Assembly (NCBI RefSeq): GCF_004379255.2
Contig: NC_056052.1
Coordinates: 16,400,589 to 16,464,588 of the forward strand
Direction: 5' to 3'
Source of the DNA: Salvia splendens
Lineage: Eukaryota; Streptophyta; Magnoliopsida; Lamiales; Lamiaceae
Length of the DNA stretch: 64,000 nt
In this document: one piece after another, positions 58,185 to 64,000 of the stretch
Layout of the letters: each line of letters starts with the position of its first letter
Position numbering within the stretch: the first letter of the stretch is position 1
The notes under the pieces: generated by a model
The model's database searches: none
What the model was told of the DNA's origin: nothing
The model's input: only the letters and a program-made list of their open reading frames with translations
Made by a program: the position numbers and the translations under genes

Positions 58185-59671
58185 TGAAAGATCTCAGGTT
58201 TGCGTAGGTGTCGCTCAAGCAAGGATCTATCCTACTGATCAGTATAAGAATCCCCGCTAGCCTAGAACCTGCTTTCAAAGAATCCTCAACCCTCTTCTAC
58301 TGGGTAGTATAGTGAAGGTAGGGGTCGAATCCCATAGAGATGGTGCGCTAAATCTATTGCGGTGATATTCTGGAGGGTATGGTTAGCTACCACGCTCGGG
58401 TTGAGTCTCTACCTAGGCAAGAATTTAAAAGTAGTATCCTACTGACTAGAATGGGGGAGAAGTGTAGAGGTGCAGCTGTGTACGTGGAAATGGGTAATCA
58501 TGGGGTAACAGAAAATATTCGAGAAGTACTGGGTTTCTATTTTGGGCCAAACGGAATATCCGAAGGTAGTGGGAATTGTGTGACTAGGCTGACAGATCTG
58601 CAGAGTACAAACTAAAAGTGAAGGACAAAAGGCAAAAAGCATCTAAAAAGTAAAAGTGGTCCCCAACTATTGACATGGACATCATCTTCTTCAACACACT
58701 TGATCAAAATTAAATGACAACTCCAGATTCGCCACGTAAAACACAGAATAACAACTCACGAACACAGATCCACAAATAAAAATTCCAAATCTGAAATCAA
58801 ACACCAACACTGTAACTCCGCATATCGGTCAACATGAAAATGAATCGAAACTCAAACTAGACTTTGCATGCAACGATTTACTTCACAATCAAACAGTTCC
58901 CGATTGTACTAACTTAGAGAAAATTACGACAAAAACAGCAACAACCGATTTAACACTTAAAACAACCAGAAACTCTAGATCTAAGCTAACTAGGCGGAAG
59001 GAAAAGAGATCAGCGAGGTAAACTGAACAGAAAACAATTTCATAGCATAAAACAAGTTCGGATCTGTAAACAAAGTAGTTCTAAGCCGTGAAAATCAAAA
59101 GCAACACAGATACATCGTGAAGAAAAACAAGAAATTTAAACTACGAAAGCGAAATAAAAGTGTTTGCCACTCCGGGCGATGGAACTTCTAAACTATGATC
59201 TTGCTGGCTGGAACGAGGATGACTGGAACTCCGGGAGCTTCTGGAACTTAGGTAATCATGGTTGTGTTGAGGAATGAGAAACTGGACTGGGCTGAAGAAC
59301 TGAACTACCGAGAGAAATCTACCTAAAAGTGATGATGGTGAAAATAGATATCCCTTTTTCTCTCCAAGTGGGTTCCTTTTATAGAGAGGCTTACCCTTGA
59401 TTTTAGGGTAAATCCTTATTGCAAGATGACTCCTTTGCCCTTAATTGTGGGTAATCAGCCTCAGCTATCCGTCTTCTCCATCTCGAACCGTTTTAGCATG
59501 TATACTGATCAGGATAGCAACATCCTGACACCCTTTTCACTTGAGTTATTCCGAAGCTTCCCTACTGGTTAGAACACTCAACCTGCACGCTTAAGCAACT
59601 TGTTTTGCAGATAAAGTTCAAATATGCACATCATACTGACCAGTAACCAAGGCCTAGAATACGACTTATCA
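58185..59671 (-). repeat. 3' LTR of Athila-type element copy A
   Basis: In plus orientation the 1487-bp segment starts TGAAAGATCTC and ends CGACTTATCA. It shares blocks with the solo LTR at 22777-24306 (tagttagctaccacgct, actgaccagtaacca, cttttcacttgagt). The complement has a TATA box, ctctctataaaagg, near 59387-59400. The polypurine tract lies directly to its right. Confidence 0.9.
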
Positions 59672-59720
59672 AACTACTCACACTTACCACATGCTTGTCC
59701 TCAAGCGTGAAGAACAAACA
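59672..59720 (-). promoter_or_regulatory. Polypurine tract and end-of-pol-type motif
   Basis: The minus strand reads cttgaggacaagcatgtgg, then taagtgtgagtagtt abutting the LTR. The pair of a GAGGACAAGCA motif and a GTGTGAG tract is typical of the 3' end of Athila/Tat elements. Confidence 0.72.
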
Positions 59721-61110
59721 AAAAGAAATAAGTCGAATTCTAGTCTGGTTACTCCCCTGACCGACTCTACCTAAACTAGACTCTATACTACGACACAAAG
59801 AAAAACACTTGAACAAACATAGAAAAACACACAAACAAACATACAAAGACTAAAACACAAAGATCGGGCTATATTTTCAACCATCCCTCCCCTCGGGATC
59901 AGGTGCAATCCGGCCTTAGACAGCCTTGAACTTCTGCCGCCCCCCTTTTCTTTCCCAGTTAGTACATCCGCTTGTCAAGATCGCCCACACTCTCGACCGA
60001 ACACTAGGTTCACTCAGTCACTCATACTTCACCAGGAGTATTAGGACTATTCTCTCTAACTGTTGGACCACAAAATGCTTCGGACTTAGATCTCACGTGC
60101 AACGACTGAAGGACTTAAAAGCTTGTAAATGGGCTATTGGCTTGTAGTGGTTTGGGGTGGATGTTCCTAAGGCTCTAAGGTTCAAAACCTCTTCTTTATT
60201 GATGTGGGGGAACTGTGTGCATTAGGCTTCTGATCAGTTACTTTTCTCAGCTGGCGCTTCTGACTTGGGTCTCCAACTGGTCAGTAGCATCTTTGTGGCT
60301 TCGCCACCCTTATTCCCTCTTCATCAATTTTTTTTAAACCATTTTCTTCATTTTTCCCCTGTTCATTCTCTTTCCTTCCTCTTCTTTGTGGCTTCGCCAC
60401 CCTTATACCTTCTTCTTCTTTGGACCTGGGACGACTCCCTGGTCGACTTTCTTCTAAGTTCCTTGCCCAGCTGGTTTCTGCCTTTTTGTATATCTTTCTG
60501 GCCAGTAAGCTTCATTCGCCTCATGCCTTGCACACACAGTCCCAGTGGCTAGGGGTGTTTATCTGGATATAGAAGGCTAAAAAGAAAGGTTCTAAAAGTG
60601 GGGGGTTTTTTTTTTTTTCTTATGGGGGTTTCCTACTGCCTTCAGTGTTTGCTACCCGTGGTCACTTCACCCTAGGCAATTTGTGGCAGCCACTCTTTTC
60701 TTTTCAATATGTGTGGAAAGTGGTTCCACTTAAAGCTTATAACTCACATTTTAAGAGGGCTTTTGTGTTTGGCTCTAAGTATGGGCTTTTCTCTCATATT
60801 CACATCATCTATCCTGACTAGGAGGTACTAGGGAGGATGGTTTCGGTTTTCCAGCATGTCTTATTTCCCTCAATTCCCCTCACCGTCAGCTTGAGTCAGT
60901 TGAGTTTTAAGCCCAATCAACACACAAAACAATAAACTAGACCTAACAAGACATAAGCACAAACACAGACCATATACATCATATTGACCATTGCGTCCCC
61001 CCTCCCAATTCACAAGTGTCTGCCCTCAGATAGGGCTGTGAAGTGGAAAAGGTAATGGTCAGTATGGTGGATATGCAGACAAACAACAAAACAACATACT
61101 AGAAACGAAA

Positions 61111-61340
61111 CTTCTCACACTTAGACTATAAAATAGGCTAAGTGGAAGAGTTTAAAAACCTAAACAGAAACCTAAGACACAAACTCATTTATACACACTT
61201 CTCACACTTAGGCCATGCCATGGACTAAGTGCGAGTCAACATGCACACGAAAGAAAACATAAGAAGAAAAACATAGAAAAACATGCTCAAACGATACAAA
61301 CCTTTACTTCTCACACTTAGACTATAGAATAGGCTAAGTG
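61111..61340. repeat. Three palindromic copies of a PPT-like motif
   Basis: ttctcacacttag...ctaagtg occurs at 61111-61145, 61198-61234 and 61307-61340. Each can form a short stem (cacttag/ctaagtg). On the element's sense strand each contains ctaagtgtgagaa, close to the real polypurine tract. Confidence 0.8.
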
Positions 61341-61448
61341 TTATGAAGTGGAGTCTGTGCACAACAAACATTAAAAGAAACAAATACGAAAACCTAAAAA
61401 AAATAGAAAACTAAAAAGAAAACTAACTTGTCAGTATGGGGGGGGGGT

Positions 61449-63848
61449 CTATCGATGTCTCCTGCTCCTTCGCGGGGCAGGTGGTGCAGGTTGCTCCTCC
61501 AGTTGTTCCTTCTCCGTTCTAGCTTGGTCCTCATCATCCTTCGCCGGCTCCTCGGCAGCTGCCGGCACCTCGGCTTCCTCTCTCACTGTCTCGGGTTCAG
61601 TTGGTACACTTGGTCCGGTATCCTGGCTTACATGGCTCCTTACTTCCGCAGCTTCTTCTTTCCTCTGGTGGGTCATTTCCTCTAATATGTTATCGATCAT
61701 GGATAACATCCTGTTCATCTCTGTCTGCATCCTTCGGTTCTCTTCACCTAAGTCGGTCACTATCACTTCCATAGATGCCTGTCTCTGCGTCAGCGTCCCC
61801 TGCCATGCAGACTCTTTCAACATCCGTTCCATGACTGATGCCAATCGGACTATCTCCGCTCTCATCTGCCGATCCTCTTCTGCCATTTCAGTAACCGTCC
61901 TTTCCAACATAGCAACTCTCCCTCCCGCTGTGGCTTCCTCTCCCATTGCATAAAAATGCGGCCTTCCTACCCTCATATAAATGGCGTTCGTCCTGACAAA
62001 GTAGGGTATGTCGAATGACCCCGGTGGGCGTACCATAGGAAGTGGAGACAAGTCCTCAGCTTCCGTAATGATTAGGTTGTTTCTGACGAATGCTCCCAAA
62101 ATGTGGCACAAGGTGAGGTTCCTGGCAGGGTGAGTAGCTATTAAATGGCATTGATATACAGTCCAGAATCCAAGATGCAACCTACGGCCTCGTTTCGCGC
62201 ACCAAAGGAGATATAACTCCGTCATCGAAGTGCGAACGGCTGAATTAGATTGTCCCAGTAGGTTGGCGTCCAGATGAAGCTGTACTAATCGCAGAACCGG
62301 ATCATTGAAGTGAATGGAACGGGAGATAGTGGACGCGAATTCTCCAGCGTCGGGGTGGGTTAGCTCAGCCCAGGCCTCCTGCGGATTAAAATCCACATGC
62401 CTATGGGGGATACCCATCTCCCTGTTCCTCCAATCAGACTCTATCGCCTCTTCCAGGGTACACATACCCAGCCGGCAAGTCCACTCAATCAAATTCATTC
62501 TAAACTCTCCTCTAAACAAACGAAAACTAACATACAATTCATCCAAATCCGTCGTCACCTTGAACCTAAAGGTAGTAAAGAACTCCTTTGCAAGTCTAAC
62601 ACAAATTTGCGGATCCCCGTTTGGCAGTAACCATTCAAAGCCCAAAGCATTCATATAAGCAAGGAATTGTTCACGAACACCTAGCTCATCTAGAGAAGGA
62701 TAGTGCATTACCTTCCCACATTTAATTTCCTTGCTGCCATCGTCCAAGCTTTCAAAGGTATCCTTCAGCTTCTGTGTTTCGAAGAGTTTCATCTCCTCAG
62801 CAATCTCATTGGTGAAGTCTACGGTCCAGTGTTTGTATCGGAGCCTCTCAACTGGTGGATGCACAAGCTCTCGGTGGTCACCCGGGAGTGACTGTTCCCC
62901 ATACTCCTCACCCTCCAAGGAGATGTCGCTATCTGAATCTGACTCTGCACTAGCGGCGTACTCACTATCACTTAACTCCCCTCGGCTGGGTGGAGTTCGT
63001 TGAGATGCTTCGGTGATGACGATTCCTGTGTTTGCTACTCTGGACTTCTTGGTGACCTACTTCTTTTGGATTGGAGCCTTCCCTTTCCTCTTCCTGGCTC
63101 GCTGGTATTGGGCTTCCTCCTTTTGGGCAGTAAGGGTGGTTTCTCCTGGGGCTTGAGCATCAACATCATCAGCTTCCTCTGTCCTTACTGACCCGGGTGC
63201 GAGGTCCGGACCCTCAGCCACCCCTTCAGTTTCCGCGCCTTGCTCGTTCTGTACAGAAGACACCCCAGTATCCTCTTGATCAGTAGCCTGTGTAGGCTCA
63301 CCCTCTGCCTTCTTACGAGTGGCCTGTTCTTCCTCGCTTGAGATCTCGACTGGGGTCTTGACTGTGCTCGCCTGGGCCTTGCTTGCTGCTCATTTGCCCA
63401 GGCATCGCTGCGATACCCTTTGCGGCTTCGGTTGTACCTCCTTCTGGTCTCCTTTCAACACTAACTTCCTCTTAACTGCCTTTGGTTTTATCACGGGTGG
63501 TACTACTTGTTCAGATTCCTCTAAACTCTTTGCCGTCTCCTTCTGAGCAGTATGCTCCTCAACTGCCCCTTTTTCTTGCTGGGGAGTTTCTGACTTGTCT
63601 TCCACCATTCCTCCTGCTACCCCGGATTTGAGGTCCGGTCCCTCAACCATCCTGGCAGCGTCTTCTTCCTGCCGATATACCCCTTCCAGAATCGCTTGAA
63701 ATTCTTCATCCGTCATAAGGCCCTGCTTCCTGGCCGTCTCATTTAGATCTATGGTCTCTCTTGCTACTCCTTGAGGAACCGACTCTGCTATCGGTGTCTT
63801 CTCTGTCTCACCGCTCCCTTCTTTGTCTCCCCGTTCCTGACTCGTCAT
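61449..63848 (-). pseudogene. Athila env-position ORF (putative plant transposon protein), two in-frame stops
   Basis: One frame runs from ATG 63848 to the stop at 61449, 800 codons including stops, broken only by TGA at 63390-63392 and TAG at 63057-63059. The N-terminal third is acidic, low-complexity and repeats a VEGPDL-type motif (MVEGPDLKSG, VAEGPDLAPG). The middle (about 62850-62050) is a folded domain with FECT-like helices, including EFLAYMNALGFEWLL and LYVSFRLFRGEFRMNL, the layout of the PF20167 putative plant transposon protein as I remember it. The C-terminal part is coiled-coil-like (MLERTVTEMAEEDRQMRAEI) with an acidic tail. No clear transmembrane segment or signal peptide was seen, so an envelope role is not supported by the sequence; the name refers to position between pol and the 3' LTR. 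Confidence 0.82.
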
Positions 63849-63856
63849 GGCCTCAC

Positions 63857-64000
63857 TGTAGCACCCCGGAAAATTTTGAATTTTTTATTATTATTTTTAT
63901 TCTTTAATTTATGTGGATGGTGAATAAGAATATATTTTGTGGAAATTGAGTCTCCATGTGTTTGAGTTAATTATGTGAAATTAGTTATTGTGAGTTATGT
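63857..64000 (+). repeat. Start of another LTR, running off the window
   Basis: tgtagcaccccggaaaattt begins abruptly 8 bp beyond the ORF start. TGTARCACCCCG is a frequent 5' end of plant Ty3/gypsy LTRs. The sequence after it is AT-rich, unlike the ORF. Orientation and completeness cannot be judged. Confidence 0.55.

Larger units (their letters stand above)
58185..63856 (-). mobile_element. Athila-type Ty3/gypsy element, copy A, 3' part
   Basis: Reading right to left: an env-position ORF (63848-61449), a 1.8-kb 3' untranslated region with repeated palindromes, a polypurine tract and the 3' LTR (59671-58185). Gag, protease, reverse transcriptase and integrase would lie to the right but are not in the window. 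A different LTR begins at 63857, perhaps an insertion that separates this part from pol. Confidence 0.85.

Noticed and set aside
52770..59671. A single intact Athila element bounded by the LTRs at 52770 and 58185
   Set aside because: Both LTRs have their own polypurine-type motif and 3' region to the right, so each is a 3' LTR of a separate element. The sequence between does not contain pol.
61428..62658. Plus-strand ORFs across the env-position region
   Set aside because: They lie opposite the long minus-strand reading frame and show no domain or codon pattern of their own.

Overview
This window is plant nuclear DNA. The host genes have spliced introns, plastid-targeting sequences and a NAC transcription factor. 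Much of the rest is dead transposable elements, with AT-rich spacers full of small TA-flanked MITEs ending in CTCCCTCCGTCC-like sequence. The repeat content suggests a eudicot, perhaps Lamiales, but that placement is an inference. No bacterial, organellar, CRISPR or rRNA feature was seen.

Three host genes can be modelled. (1) A three-exon NAC gene on + (11591-12729, 318 aa) belongs to the NAM/NARS-type group. Its promoter and leader are split by a 799-bp hAT-like element (10642-11440) that carries what looks like the 5' end of another gene. (2) An Mpv17/PMP22-family gene on - (29233-31843, about 358 aa, seven coding exons) has a Harbinger-related fragment starting about 240 bp upstream of its ATG. 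(3) CYP37, a thylakoid-lumen cyclophilin-like protein, lies on - (42650-47869, 12 exons, 445 aa); all its exons join in frame.

Layout. 1-3246: 5' part of a Ty1/copia element on -. 3247-5423: MITE-rich spacer. 5424-10012: decayed but full-span copia element with 5-bp target duplications. 10013-12950: NAC locus. 12950-15300: quiet spacer. 15302-18244: Mutator-like element containing a SINE with a 20-bp target duplication, a solo LTR and a possible captured exon. 18255-24555: MITE nests, one holding a solo Athila-type LTR, plus a long hairpin. 25333-27973: decayed hAT transposase. 28690-32060: hairpin MITE and Mpv17 gene. 32080-36020: two Harbinger remnants, the second inside a three-layer nest. 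36273-41170: MITEs, a hAT-type element carrying a tRNA-like segment, a solo LTR, a TRIM and nested MITEs. 41470-48000: Harbinger MITE and CYP37. 49345-52518: hAT MITE abutting a Harbinger element, then nested MITEs. 52770-64000: two Athila-type Ty3/gypsy remnants on -, the second with an almost complete env-position ORF, and at the right edge the start of another LTR.

The host genes show no joint pathway. What links the window is repeated insertion, including insertions close to two of the three promoters. I found no convincing new biological system. The best leads are the gene-fragment-bearing hAT element in the NAC leader, the candidate Pack-MULE, and the long hairpins as small-RNA sources.
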